Shown one piece after another: positions 1 through 7,857 of a stretch of 45,836 bases of DNA (position 1 is its first letter; every line of letters starts with the position of its first letter). The stretch spans positions 1 to 45,836 of the forward strand of contig JAFWCM010000005.1 of assembly GCA_017536885.1 (NCBI GenBank), given 5' to 3'. The position numbers and the translations under genes were made by a program. The stretch comes from Solobacterium sp. Its GTDB lineage: Bacteria > Bacillota_I > Bacilli_A > Erysipelotrichales > Erysipelotrichaceae. The notes under the pieces are model-generated. The model was not told where the DNA came from and did no database searches. It was given only the letters and a program-made list of their open reading frames with translations.

Positions 1-1
1 G

Positions 2-30
2 AAAAAGAGAACCCGCGTGAGGTTCTCTTT
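2..30 (-). terminator. Rho-independent terminator after etfA
   Basis: Inverted repeat with arms at 4-13 and 21-30 (AGAGAACC core) around a 7-nt loop. On the minus strand it is followed by a run of T. It lies 20 nt past the etfA stop and closes the butyryl-CoA operon. Confidence 0.85.
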
Positions 31-49
31 GCCTGAGCGATGGCTGGAA

Positions 50-1099
50 TCAGCCCTTCTTCGCCTTTTCCGCCTTCAGCTTTTCGGTGAGCAGCGGAAC
101 GACCTTGTTGAGATCGCCCACGATGCCGAGATCTGCGACATCGAAGATCGGAGCATTTTCATCCTTGTTGATGGCGACGATGAAGTCGGACTCTTCCATT
201 CCTGCGACATGCTGGATCGCACCGGAGATACCGATTGCGAAGTACACCTTCGGACGGACGGTCTTACCGGTCTGGCCGACCTGCATTTCCTTCGGCATCC
301 AGCCGCTGTCTACAACGGCACGCGAGCAGGAAACGGTTGCGCCGAGAACGGCAGCAAGATCTTCGAGGAGCTTGAAGTTCTCCTTGGATCCGACACCGCG
401 GCCGCCGGAGACAAGAATCTTGGCATCGGCGATATCCGCAACGGTGGAGACTTCCTTGACGACCTTGAGGATTTCGACATAGCAATTGTTCTCTTCAAAG
501 CCCGGATTGTATTCGACAACCTCGGCCTTTGCGCCCTCGATCGGAGCGATCTTCTGCATGACGCCCGGACGGACGGTTGCCATCTGGGGACGGTGATTCG
601 GGCAGGCGATCGTAGCGATCGTGTTTCCGCCGAAGGCCGGACGGGTCATAAGCAGCTGCTTGTGCTTCTGTTCCTGACCGGGGATCGGAGTGAGCGGGAA
701 GTCACCGATGTCGAGCTTGGTGCAGTCGGCGGTAAGGCCGGTCTTGACACGGGCACTGGTGCGGGGACCGAGATCTCTTCCGATCGCGGTGGCGCCTACC
801 AGCATGATCTCCGGCTTGAACTCGTTGATGACCGAGGACAAAGCATGGGTATAAGGCTCGGTGCGGTAGTCCTTCAGCTCGGGATCATCGACGACGATGA
901 CGCGGTCGGCACCGTACTTCGCCAGTTCATCCGCAAGGCCTTTGACCTGATAGCCGATCAGAACCGCGGTGACTTTCTTTTCATCGAGATCCGCCGCAAG
1001 CTCTTTTGCCTTGCCAAGAAGTTCGAACGCAATATTGGAAAGCTTGTTGTCTACCTGCTGAGCGTAGATAAATACGCCCTTGTAATCTTCTAAACTCAT
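50..1099 (-). CDS. etfA: Electron transfer flavoprotein, alpha subunit
   Basis: 349 aa. EtfA forms a heterodimer with EtfB and passes electrons with butyryl-CoA dehydrogenase; in clostridia the Bcd-Etf complex couples crotonyl-CoA reduction to ferredoxin reduction by bifurcation. The C-terminal half carries the FAD-binding signature of the family: SGGRGVGS, then SRAVVDSGWMP, GQTGKTVRP and AINKDENAPIFDVADLGIVGD-like residues. The ATG at 1099 has an AAGGAGG ribosome site that overlaps the etfB stop, so the two are translationally close (13-nt gap). Last gene of the operon, followed by a terminator. Family assignment is firm; bifurcation is inferred from the operon context. Confidence 0.95.
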   Translation of the reverse strand: MSLEDYKGVFIYAQQVDNKLSNIAFELLGKAKELAADLDEKKVTAVLIGYQVKGLADELAKYGADRVIVVDDPELKDYRTEPYTHALSSVINEFKPEIMLVGATAIGRDLGPRTSARVKTGLTADCTKLDIGDFPLTPIPGQEQKHKQLLMTRPAFGGNTIATIACPNHRPQMATVRPGVMQKIAPIEGAKAEVVEYNPGFEENNCYVEILKVVKEVSTVADIADAKILVSGGRGVGSKENFKLLEDLAAVLGATVSCSRAVVDSGWMPKEMQVGQTGKTVRPKVYFAIGISGAIQHVAGMEESDFIVAINKDENAPIFDVADLGIVGDLNKVVPLLTEKLKAEKAKKG

Positions 1100-1112
1100 T
1101 CTTCCTGCCTCC

Positions 1113-1907
1113 TTAGATGATGTTCTTCTCGAGCAGTGCAGCAGCGATGCAGTCGGCTGCTTCCTGCGGGGAATCCGGCTTTACGACCGTTCCCTTGCCC
1201 TTGGCAACCTTGTCACTTGCCTTGGCAATCTGGGTCGGAGAGCCCTTGAGACCGATATTGGAATCGTCAACGCTGAGCTCAGCTCTTCCCCAGGTGACGA
1301 ACTTATCCGCCTTGTCAAAGGCATCGAACACGCCGCCCGGTGTCATGTAACGCGGGTCGTTGAGTTCGGAAAGCGCGGTGATGAGGCAGGGCATCTTCGC
1401 CTTTAACATCATGTATCCGTCATCGAACATCCGCTTGACGATCACCGAATCGCCGTCGATCTCAATCTCCTTTGCATAGGAGATGGTCGGCAGGCCGAGG
1501 TGTTCGGCAATCTGGGGACCGACCTGCGCGGTATCACCGTCAATTGCCTGACGGCCGGTGATGATGAGGTCATATTCCATGTTCTTGAGGGCACCGGCAA
1601 TCGTGGAAGAAGTAGCCCAGGTATCCGCACCGCCCAGCACCCGGTCGGTGATCAGAAGTCCCTCATCGGCACCCATCGCAACCGCTTCACGGAGAACGGC
1701 CATCGCCTTGGGAAGACCCATGGTAACCGCAGTGACCTTGACATTTTCGGGATCGGCATCCTTGATGCGGAGCGCCGCCTCGAGACCTGCCTTGTCATCC
1801 GGATTCATGATCGCAAGCATTGCGCCGCGATCCAGGGTTCCGTCGGGTTTGAACTTAACGCCGCCGGCGGTATCCGGTACCTGCTTTATGCATACTACAA
1901 TTTTCAT
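1113..1907 (-). CDS. etfB: Electron transfer flavoprotein, beta subunit
   Basis: 264 aa from the second ATG. The N-terminus MKIVVCIKQVPDT is the classic EtfB start. The upstream ATG at 1913 is possible but lies only 3 nt from the GGGAG ribosome site, whereas the ATG at 1907 has a 9-nt spacing. The protein keeps the typical EtfB blocks: NPDDKAGLEAALRIKD, a nucleotide-site region with GADEGLLITDR, and GRQAIDGDTAQVGPQIAEHL. It is the partner of EtfA and of the acyl-CoA dehydrogenase encoded just upstream. Confidence 0.95.
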   Translation of the reverse strand: MKIVVCIKQVPDTAGGVKFKPDGTLDRGAMLAIMNPDDKAGLEAALRIKDADPENVKVTAVTMGLPKAMAVLREAVAMGADEGLLITDRVLGGADTWATSSTIAGALKNMEYDLIITGRQAIDGDTAQVGPQIAEHLGLPTISYAKEIEIDGDSVIVKRMFDDGYMMLKAKMPCLITALSELNDPRYMTPGGVFDAFDKADKFVTWGRAELSVDDSNIGLKGSPTQIAKASDKVAKGKGTVVKPDSPQEAADCIAAALLEKNII

Positions 1908-1924
1908 AGCCATATTCTCCCTTC

Positions 1925-3085
1925 TTACTTCAAGAGTGCGCCGGAGATAACCATACGCTGAACTTCGGAGGTTCCTTCGTAGATCTCGGTGATCTTCGCA
2001 TCGCGCATCATGCGCTCCACTTCGTATTCACGGATATATCCGTAGCCGCCCATGAGCTGTACGCACTTGGTGGTGACATCCATGGCGGTCTCGGCCGCAA
2101 AGAGCTTGGCGGTTGCGGCTTCGACGGAATAGGACCCGCCTTCTGCCTTGGCCATCGCAGCCTTGTAGACCAGCAGGCGCGCTGCTTCAATCTGGGTTGC
2201 CATGTTGGCAATCTGGAACTGGGTGTTCTGGAACTGGGCGATAGAACGGCCGAACTGCTTTCTTTCCTTGACATAGGCGATTGTGCGGTCGAGTGCGCCT
2301 TCGGCGATGCCGAGCGCCTGGGCAGCGATGCCGATGCGGCCGCCGTCAAGCGTATGCATGGCGTTTCCGAATCCCTTGCCGCGGACGCCGAGCAGGTTGT
2401 CCTTCGGAATCCGGCAGTCCTGGAAGATCAGCTCATAGGTCGAGGAGCCGCGGATACCCATCTTCTTTTCCTTGACGCCGAAGGTGAATCCCGGTGTTCC
2501 CTTTTCCACGATGAAGGTGGAGAAACGCTTCTGCTTGCGTCCCTTCTTGTCTTCAACGATATCGGTGTAGGCGATCACGATGTAGATGTCCGCTTCCTTG
2601 CCGTTGGTAATGAAGCACTTGGAGCCGTTGAGCACCCACTCCTGGGTCGCTTCATCAAACTCCGCCTTGGTCTGGGCACCCTGGGCATCGGTGCCGGCAC
2701 CCGGTTCGGTCAGCGCGAAGGCGCCGAGCTTTTCACCTTTGGCAAGCGGTACGAGATACTTCTGTTTCTGTTCCTCGGTGCCGTAGGTCATGATCGGATC
2801 GATGCAGAGACTGGTGTGAGCGCTGACTACGACGCTGGTGGTTGCGCAGACCTTTGCCAGCTCTTCCACGCACATGATATAGGTCAGGGGGTCACATCCC
2901 TGTCCGCCGTACTCCTTCGGTACGGGAATTCCCATGAATCCGAATTTCTGCATCTTTTTTACGGTCTCGCGGGGAAACTCCTCTGTCTCATCGACTTCGA
3001 TGGCAAGAGGCTTTGCTTCTTTTTCCGCAAAATCCCGGAAGAGGGATCTCGCCATTTCGTGCTTTTCATCAAGCTTGAAATCCAT
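1925..3085 (-). CDS. bcd: Butyryl-CoA dehydrogenase (short-chain acyl-CoA dehydrogenase)
   Basis: 386 aa. An FAD enzyme that reduces crotonyl-CoA to butyryl-CoA together with EtfAB. It shows the acyl-CoA dehydrogenase landmarks in order: FALTEPGAGTDA flavin/substrate region, TLDGGRIGIAAQALG, RKQFGRSIAQFQNTQFQIA, LMGGYGYIREYEVERMMRDAKI, and the catalytic-Glu segment EIYEGTSEVQRM near the C-terminus. A longer reading frame opens with TTG at 3103, but that codon overlaps the GGAGG ribosome site; ATG at 3085 starts the usual MDFKLDEKHEMARSL N-terminus. A stable hairpin precedes it at 3124-3146. Confidence 0.95.
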   Translation of the reverse strand: MDFKLDEKHEMARSLFRDFAEKEAKPLAIEVDETEEFPRETVKKMQKFGFMGIPVPKEYGGQGCDPLTYIMCVEELAKVCATTSVVVSAHTSLCIDPIMTYGTEEQKQKYLVPLAKGEKLGAFALTEPGAGTDAQGAQTKAEFDEATQEWVLNGSKCFITNGKEADIYIVIAYTDIVEDKKGRKQKRFSTFIVEKGTPGFTFGVKEKKMGIRGSSTYELIFQDCRIPKDNLLGVRGKGFGNAMHTLDGGRIGIAAQALGIAEGALDRTIAYVKERKQFGRSIAQFQNTQFQIANMATQIEAARLLVYKAAMAKAEGGSYSVEAATAKLFAAETAMDVTTKCVQLMGGYGYIREYEVERMMRDAKITEIYEGTSEVQRMVISGALLK

Positions 3086-3123
3086 TTTTTCTAAGTCCTC
3101 CAATATTTTTCAAACACATGGAA

Positions 3124-3146
3124 GCCGGGTGAAAAAATCACCCGGC
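3124..3146 (-). other. Stable mRNA hairpin between hbd and bcd
   Basis: Perfect 9-bp inverted repeat GCCGGGTGA / TCACCCGGC with a 5-nt loop in the 70-nt gap between hbd and bcd. On the minus strand no T-run follows, so it is not a standard terminator. It could mark RNA processing or protect the downstream bcd-etfBA part of the message; that role is inferred. Confidence 0.5.
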
Positions 3147-3155
3147 AGGCAATGC

Positions 3156-4031
3156 TTATTTCTTATCTACGGCAACCTTTCCGCCGTTGCTGTAATCATA
3201 GAAGCCGATTCCGGTCTTGACACCGAGGCGCTTGCCGCGGACCATCTTCCGCAGCAGTGTGCAGGCACGGTACTTGGAATCACCGGTCTCATGATAGATG
3301 ACATCCATGATCGCAAGAACGATATCGAGTCCGACATAGTCGCCGAGCTCCAGCGGTCCCATCGGATGGTTGCAGCCGAGCTTCATGGCAGTATCGATGC
3401 CTTCGATGCTGGCGATGCCTTCGCTGTAAACCTGAATGCCTTCATTGATCATCGGAACGAGAATCCGGTTGACGACAAAGCCCGGAGCCTCTTCTACCTG
3501 AACCGGTGTCTTTCCGAGCATCTCGGAGATTTCCTTCACCTTCTCTACCATCTCGGCAGGGGTGTTAATGCCGGCGATGACTTCAACGAGCTTCATGACC
3601 GGAGCCGGGTTGAAGAAATGCATGCCGATGACAGGCTTCTGGAGTCCGGCACCGATTTCCGTGATGGAAAGGCTGGAGGTGTTGGACGCATAAATGCAGT
3701 TCTCGTTCTTGACGATTTCTTCCTGCAGTTCCTTGAAGCACTTCTTCTTGAGATCCATGACCTCAAGCGCTGCTTCGACAACAAGATCGGGATCCACTGC
3801 CTGATCGTTGAGTCCGCACTGAATCTTGTTCAGAATCTTATCGGCGTCTTCCTGCGCCATCTTGCCCTTGGCAATCCGCTTGTCAAAGCCCTTCTTGACC
3901 ATGGCCTTGCCGCTGTCCGCAAACTCCTGCTTGATGTCACAGAGATACACTTTCTCAACCTGATCGCACTGCGCAAATGCCTGCGCGATGCCGCGGCCCA
4001 TTGTGCCGGCGCCAATTACTGCAACTTTCAT
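3156..4031 (-). CDS. hbd: 3-hydroxybutyryl-CoA dehydrogenase
   Basis: 291 aa. NAD(P)-dependent reduction of acetoacetyl-CoA to 3-hydroxybutyryl-CoA, the second step of the pathway. The N-terminus VIGAGTMGRGIAQAFA is the Rossmann GxGxxG motif. SNTSSLSITEIG, IGMHFFNPAPVMKLVEVI and APGFVVNRILVPMINEG are the family's conserved segments, including the active-site His of HFFNP. C-terminal 3HCDH domain ends with GIGFYDYS. About ten residues longer than the usual 282. The ATG at 4031 has a GGAG site. Lies between crt and bcd in the same operon. Confidence 0.95.
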   Translation of the reverse strand: MKVAVIGAGTMGRGIAQAFAQCDQVEKVYLCDIKQEFADSGKAMVKKGFDKRIAKGKMAQEDADKILNKIQCGLNDQAVDPDLVVEAALEVMDLKKKCFKELQEEIVKNENCIYASNTSSLSITEIGAGLQKPVIGMHFFNPAPVMKLVEVIAGINTPAEMVEKVKEISEMLGKTPVQVEEAPGFVVNRILVPMINEGIQVYSEGIASIEGIDTAMKLGCNHPMGPLELGDYVGLDIVLAIMDVIYHETGDSKYRACTLLRKMVRGKRLGVKTGIGFYDYSNGGKVAVDKK

Positions 4032-4055
4032 TCTTTTCTCTCCTTCTTCTATTGC

Positions 4056-4832
4056 TTAGTTGTTGGTGAAATTCTTTTCCTTGCGTTTTTCCATGAACGC
4101 ACTCATGCCTTCGACCTGATCATGGGTTTCGAAGCATTCTCCGAAGAGCTTCTCTTCGAGCTCGATTGCCTGATCCATATCGAGATCAAGACCTTCGTTG
4201 ATCGCCTTCTTGCACATCCTGACAGCGATCGGAGCGTTCTTCGCGATTCCTGCCGCGAGTTTCTCGGCGGCTGCCAGAAGTTCCGCCTGAGGAACGATCT
4301 CATTGACAAGACCGATGCGAAGCGCTTCATCCGCCTTGATATTGCGGGCGGTGTAGATCATCTGCTTGGCATAGCCCGGACCAACCAGTCTTGCCAGACG
4401 CTGTGTTCCGCCGAATCCCGGCGTGATGCCGAGACCGACTTCCGGCTGGCCGAATACGGCGTTGTCGGAGCAGATCCGGAAATCGCAGCTCATGGCCAGT
4501 TCGCATCCGCCGCCCAGCGCGAATCCGTTGACCGCAGCGATCACGGGAATCGGGAAGGTTTCGATGCGGCGGAAGATATCATTGCCCTTCTTGCCGAAGG
4601 CGGTTCCTTCCGCTTTGGTGAGGTTGGCCATTTCCTTGATGTCAGCGCCGGCGACGAAGCTCTTTTCGCCCGCACCGGTGATAATCAGCGCTCTTACGGC
4701 ATTGAGGTCCACCGCATCCAGGGCGGCAGAGAGGTCGTTGAGCACATTGGAATCCAGAGCGTTGAGCGCTTCCGGACGGTTCATGGTAATGATGCCGTAG
4801 GCACCTTTGCTTTCATACGTTACAAAACTCAT
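4056..4832 (-). CDS. crt: 3-hydroxybutyryl-CoA dehydratase (crotonase)
   Basis: 258 aa. Dehydrates 3-hydroxybutyryl-CoA to crotonyl-CoA. Enoyl-CoA hydratase fold with the oxyanion-hole segments GAGEKSFVAGADIKEM and NGFALGGGCELAMSCDFRI, followed by FGQPEVGLGITPGFGGTQRL, which contains the second catalytic Glu region. An in-frame GTG at 4850 would overlap the thl stop; ATG at 4832 is preferred because TGAGGAAAC lies 5-10 nt upstream and MSFVTYESKG gives the normal family length. Follows thl with a 10-nt gap. Confidence 0.95.
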   Translation of the reverse strand: MSFVTYESKGAYGIITMNRPEALNALDSNVLNDLSAALDAVDLNAVRALIITGAGEKSFVAGADIKEMANLTKAEGTAFGKKGNDIFRRIETFPIPVIAAVNGFALGGGCELAMSCDFRICSDNAVFGQPEVGLGITPGFGGTQRLARLVGPGYAKQMIYTARNIKADEALRIGLVNEIVPQAELLAAAEKLAAGIAKNAPIAVRMCKKAINEGLDLDMDQAIELEEKLFGECFETHDQVEGMSAFMEKRKEKNFTNN

Positions 4833-4842
4833 GGCAGTTTCC

Positions 4843-6030
4843 TCAGTCACGCTCTACGATCGTCGCGCAGCCCATACCGCCGCCGATGCACAGGGTGGCA
4901 AGGCCTTTCTTCGCATCCCGCTTCACCATCTCATGGAGCAGAGTGACAAGAATACGGCATCCGCTGGCTCCTACCGGGTGACCCAGGGCGATCGCGCCGC
5001 CGTTGACGTTGAGTTTGGAGTGATCCCACTTCAGTTCCTTTTCGACTGCGACAGACTGGGCCGCAAATGCTTCGTTGGCTTCGATCAGATCGAAATCCGC
5101 TACGCTCATTCCGGTCTTTGCAAGAACCTTCCTGGTAGCCGCAACCGGACCGACGCCCATGATACTCGGATCCACGCCGCCGAGAGCTCCCGCTACGAAG
5201 GTCGCCATCGGAACAATGCCGAGTTCCTTCGCCTTTTCTTCGCTCATCACAACCACTGCCGCTGCACCGTCATTGATTCCGGATGCGTTGCCGGCGGTGA
5301 CTACGCCGCCTTCCTTCTTGCCCGAGCAGCACTTCAGTTTGGCAAGGGTTTCCGCTGTGGTTCCCGGACGAGGGCCTTCATCGGTATCGACAATGGTATC
5401 GCCCTTGCGGCCATGGATGACAACGGGAACGATCTCATCCTTGAACTTGCCGTCTGCCATTGCCTTCTCGCATTTCTGCTGGCTTTCCGCCGCAAAAGCA
5501 TCGAGCTCTTCACGGGTCAGCTTCCACTGTTCCGCTACGTTCTCGGCGGTGATCATCATGTGGTAATTATTGAATGCATCCCAGAGCGCATCCTTGATCA
5601 TGAGGTCAACCAGCTTGCCGTCATTCATACGGTAGCCGTAACGGCCGTTCATCACCGCGTACGGACCCTGGCTCATGTTTTCCATACCGCCTGCTACGAC
5701 GATGTCCGCATCGCCGGCGATAATCATCTGGGCAGCCATGTTGACGCAGTTGAGTCCGCTTCCGCAGACAACGTTGACGGATACGGCCGGGCATTCAACG
5801 GGGAGTCCCGCCTTGATTGAAGCCTGACGAGCCGGGTTCTGGCCAAGACCAGCCTGGATGACGTTTCCCATGTAGACATGGTCAACCTGTTCGGGTTTGA
5901 CACCGGCGCGGTTCAGCGCCTCCTTGATCACAAGAGCACCGAGATCTGTTGCCGGTACTGTACTGAGCGCACCGCCCATCTTTCCGATCGGCGTGCGGCA
6001 GGCGCCTGCTAAAACAACCTTTTTTGACAT
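4843..6030 (-). CDS. thl: Acetyl-CoA C-acetyltransferase (thiolase)
   Basis: 395 aa. Condenses two acetyl-CoA to acetoacetyl-CoA, the entry step to butyrate. The nucleophilic Cys89 is in [11 protein letters not shown], His351 in [14 protein letters not shown], and the second catalytic Cys381 in LCIGGGMG. Length is normal for the family. First gene of the operon, with a purine-rich ribosome site and a promoter some 60 nt upstream. The order thl-crt-hbd-bcd-etfB-etfA matches the arrangement known from several butyrate-producing gut clostridia. Confidence 0.96.
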   Translation of the reverse strand: MSKKVVLAGACRTPIGKMGGALSTVPATDLGALVIKEALNRAGVKPEQVDHVYMGNVIQAGLGQNPARQASIKAGLPVECPAVSVNVVCGSGLNCVNMAAQMIIAGDADIVVAGGMENMSQGPYAVMNGRYGYRMNDGKLVDLMIKDALWDAFNNYHMMITAENVAEQWKLTREELDAFAAESQQKCEKAMADGKFKDEIVPVVIHGRKGDTIVDTDEGPRPGTTAETLAKLKCCSGKKEGGVVTAGNASGINDGAAAVVVMSEEKAKELGIVPMATFVAGALGGVDPSIMGVGPVAATRKVLAKTGMSVADFDLIEANEAFAAQSVAVEKELKWDHSKLNVNGGAIALGHPVGASGCRILVTLLHEMVKRDAKKGLATLCIGGGMGCATIVERD

Positions 6031-6064
6031 GAATTAGACTTTCCTTTCCTTCTCTGTACGAGAC

Positions 6065-6103
6065 TTTGTTAAAAAATTCTCATATCACAGAAATTTTAAC
6101 AAA
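6065..6103. promoter_or_regulatory. Rex-like palindrome over the thl promoter
   Basis: TTTGTTAAAAAATT at 6065-6078 and AAATTTTAACAAA at 6091-6103 form a long inverted repeat spaced by 12 nt. Each arm carries a TTGTTAA half-site like the Rex consensus TTGTTAANNNNTTAACAA, but the spacing is wider than canonical. It covers the -10 box and start site of the operon promoter. Rex (redox, NADH/NAD sensing) is known to repress butyryl-CoA operons in clostridia; that this site binds Rex is inference. Confidence 0.4.
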
Positions 6104-6121
6104 TCACAGCCATCTTTTCAA
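6093..6121 (-). promoter_or_regulatory. Sigma-A promoter of the thl operon
   Basis: On the minus strand, TTGAAA (6116-6121) and TAAAAT (6093-6098) are separated by exactly 17 nt. The start site would fall near 6086, about 55 nt before the thl ATG. The -10 box sits inside the palindrome at 6065-6103. Confidence 0.6.
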
Positions 6122-6211
6122 CGGGCAAAACGGTCGAAAAACCGCTTAAAATGTGTGTTTTCATGCAGTTTTCACAAACGCTCCTGCATGCATGAAAAAA
6201 ACGGCCGGGAA

Positions 6212-6916
6212 TTACCTTCCGATCAGCCGGTTCAGGAGAGTCTCATCGGTGTCCTCCAGCACGGATTTCAGGTGTTTCTTCACCCGTCTGCGGCTGTCCT
6301 CCACCGTGTGTCTATATACTTTATCGGTGAATTTTTTCTTTCCCGGATATTCCTCGGGGATGGCATATCTCGCTATGCCCCAGCCGTAGAACTCTCCGCT
6401 TTTGCTCATTTCATATTCGAAATTGGAGATGATCACATAGCACTGCATCTGCAGGCGGGTGATGCTGGTGTCAAAGCCCTTCCGCGGCTGCCAGGCATCC
6501 GGGCTGTTTTTCCTCGGCTTGACATATCCTCCCTCAATCTTGGCATCCTTGGAGAGAATGCTGTGGTGCCGGGAGATAATCCCGTAGAGATACTGGTCGT
6601 TATAGGAGGCAAGACCGTCTTCGGCTCTTGCGTCGAAGTCATAGCCGTCCCTGCGGATGTTGGCAAAGTCGGGAAACCACCGGTTGGAAACAAAGCCGGC
6701 TTTATTGGCAAAGAACTTTCCGTATACGCAATCCCCCTCCCCGATCACCGGGCCCTTCCAGTCCCAGGGTCCGTCAAGTCCCGTGAACCAGCGGGAAGAC
6801 GGGGTCATCTCCTCTATGGAAAACCCTTCGATCTCATTGGCAAAAAACGGCAGAAAACCGAAATACTTCACCGCTTCGATCAGATCTTCGCGGCTGTTCA
6901 GGACAAAGTTTTTCAT
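6212..6916 (-). CDS. Uncharacterised protein (resembles proteins labelled AlkZ-related)
   Basis: 234 aa, start ATG 6916 with GAAGGAG 8 nt upstream. No catalytic motif is certain. The sequence is rich in aromatic residues (WFTGLDGPWDWKGPV, NRWFPDFANIRRDGYDFDAR, YGIISRHHSILSKDAK, GFDTSITRLQMQCYVIISNF). I recall a conserved family of about this size in Firmicutes, sometimes named AlkZ-related; that name is from memory and does not prove DNA glycosylase activity. It is a host gene, single, between the butyrate operon and the tRNA, and lies outside the prophage. Confidence 0.75.
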   Translation of the reverse strand: MKNFVLNSREDLIEAVKYFGFLPFFANEIEGFSIEEMTPSSRWFTGLDGPWDWKGPVIGEGDCVYGKFFANKAGFVSNRWFPDFANIRRDGYDFDARAEDGLASYNDQYLYGIISRHHSILSKDAKIEGGYVKPRKNSPDAWQPRKGFDTSITRLQMQCYVIISNFEYEMSKSGEFYGWGIARYAIPEEYPGKKKFTDKVYRHTVEDSRRRVKKHLKSVLEDTDETLLNRLIGR

Positions 6917-6974
6917 AAAATCGCTCCTTCACGGATATTTTTTTCATTTCTCTTCATTTTTTTCTAAAAATTTC

Positions 6975-7003
6975 TGGACAAACGGAATAAAACCCGATAC
7001 TAT
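6975..7003 (+). promoter_or_regulatory. Promoter of the tRNA-Leu gene
   Basis: TGGACA (6975-6980), a 17-nt spacer and TACTAT (6998-7003), placing the start about 5 nt before the tRNA 5' end at 7015. Confidence 0.5.
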
Positions 7004-7014
7004 AGTAAAGCACT

Positions 7015-7096
7015 GCGGATGTGGTGAAACTGGTAGACACGCTGATTTCAGGGGTCAGTGGGGAGACTCGTGCAGGTTCGAATCCTGTCATCCGCA
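7015..7096 (+). tRNA. tRNA-Leu (anticodon CAG)
   Basis: Cloverleaf reads directly. The acceptor stem GCGGATG (7015-7021) pairs with CATCCGC (7089-7095), with discriminator A7096. The anticodon stem CTGAT/GTCAG encloses loop TTCAGGG with anticodon CAG at 7049-7051. The long variable arm (TGGGGAGACTCG) is typical of class II tRNAs. The T arm is CAGGTTCGAATCCTG. CCA is not encoded. The 3' end is the prophage integration site; the phage sequence restores it exactly, so the gene should remain functional. Confidence 0.95.
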
Positions 7097-7098
7097 CT
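7083..7098 (+). other. attL core
   Basis: TCCTGTCATCCGCACT, identical to 45506-45521. It includes the last 14 nt of the tRNA (T stem, acceptor stem and discriminator). Flanking bases differ on both sides, so the core is 16 bp. Confidence 0.92.
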
Positions 7099-7107
7099 AT
7101 ATGTTTC

Positions 7108-7134
7108 AAAACCGCATGAACATGCGGTTTTTTT
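7108..7134 (+). terminator. Phage-borne terminator behind the tRNA
   Basis: AAACCGCAT, a 4-nt loop, ATGCGGTTT and a T-run. It lies just inside attL and supplies the tRNA with a terminator. The host copy displaced to 45531-45556 has the same stem. Confidence 0.75.
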
Positions 7135-7139
7135 ATGCC

Positions 7140-7161
7140 GTGGGCAACTTGTGGGCAACTT
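7140..7161 (+). repeat. Integrase arm-type repeats, left
   Basis: Two tandem copies of GTGGGCAACTT (7140-7150, 7151-7161). The same motif occurs twice next to attR. Repeats on both sides of an att core suit the N-terminal arm-binding domain of a tyrosine integrase. Confidence 0.6.
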
Positions 7162-7198
7162 CCTCTCTTATTTTATATGAACAATCGGTTTAGAGCAT

Positions 7199-7231
7199 AA
7201 AAAAAGCCCTCCGGAGCGATCGTCCGGAGGG
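7199..7231 (-). terminator. Terminator of the phage late operon
   Basis: 9-bp perfect stem CCCTCCGGA (7207-7215) / TCCGGAGGG (7223-7231), followed on the minus strand by seven T. It stops leftward late transcription before the tRNA. Confidence 0.88.
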
Positions 7232-7262
7232 TGTCATAAGGAGGGGGTTAATAATGACAGTT

Positions 7263-7706
7263 TTATTTTAAGAAACTCTGCTTCTCCATGCAAAGCTCAT
7301 AACATCTTTTTATGTTCTTATCTGCCATTACCGTCTTGCCGTTTTCAAAAGATGGGTGTGTGTGGCAGTAGTCCTCATACGTCTTGATGTCTTCCAAGAC
7401 ATCATCAAAGTATTCTTTAGAATGATCGATGTTTCTCAGGAGCTCGTCATTGAATCTTAGGATCCTTCGTCTGGCTCCCTGTGCGGCTTCCTGTGCTTCG
7501 GCGCCCTCGAGCTCTGTGAACCGGTCCTTCAGCCTGTCTATGTCTTTTCGCTGGCCGTCCAGTTTCTCATCAATCTCTTCAAGGGTAACTCTCTTTCTTC
7601 CGAGAAGCTTATCAAAGAGTGACTTCAGAAGATCCCAGAAACCGGGAGCAGCGATGCATGCCAGAACGATGGTAAGAACCGCCCCTTCGTTAATTTGAAC
7701 CTGCAT
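7263..7706 (-). CDS. Membrane-anchored coiled-coil protein, lysis region
   Basis: 147 aa from ATG 7706 (AGAGGA 9 nt upstream); a longer frame to 7751 would run over the preceding gene. One hydrophobic segment near the N-terminus (AVLTIVLACIAAPGFW), then a charged heptad-like stretch (EEIDEKLDGQRKDIDRLKDRFTELEG split over residues ~36-62) and a mixed C-terminal part with conserved-looking RRILRFNDELLRNI and KEYFDDVLEDI. Similar proteins of unknown role sit near lysis genes in gut phages. It could assist lysis, but nothing proves that. Last gene of the late operon. Confidence 0.75.
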   Translation of the reverse strand: MQVQINEGAVLTIVLACIAAPGFWDLLKSLFDKLLGRKRVTLEEIDEKLDGQRKDIDRLKDRFTELEGAEAQEAAQGARRRILRFNDELLRNIDHSKEYFDDVLEDIKTYEDYCHTHPSFENGKTVMADKNIKRCYELCMEKQSFLK

Positions 7707-7857
7707 TGGTTTTGTCCTCTCTTTCCTTTTCGATCGAGATACCCAATGCACCGAGGAGCTCGATCTGATGTTTTAATCTGTCGTTTTCAATTTTTAGATC
7801 AAGGTAGCGGATCAGAAGATTCTGATACTTCAGCCGAAGCTCCTCTTCATCAATCAC
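7690..7857 (-). CDS. Small coiled-coil protein, lysis region
   Basis: 55 aa starting at GTG 7857, whose GTGA overlaps the stop of the endolysin gene. GGAG lies 7 nt upstream. The sequence VIDEEELRLKYQNLLIRYLD..IENDRLKHQIELLG is a leucine-zipper-like helix with an acidic start and no membrane segment. It overlaps the next gene by 17 nt, so it is translationally embedded. Function unknown; the position between holin and the membrane protein suggests a lysis accessory. Confidence 0.65.
   Translation of the reverse strand: MIDEEELRLKYQNLLIRYLDLKIENDRLKHQIELLGALGISIEKEREDKTNAGSN

Noticed and set aside
17-5820. Long open frames on the plus strand over the butyrate operon (for example 2934-4946, 670 codons)
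   Set aside because: They are antisense to six well-recognised enzyme genes, lack ribosome sites and have Arg/His/Ser-rich translations typical of mirror frames in G+C-balanced genes.
6160-6205. CATGCAG / CTGCATG inverted repeat after the 6212-6916 gene as a terminator
   Set aside because: No T-run follows on either strand and the loop is long.
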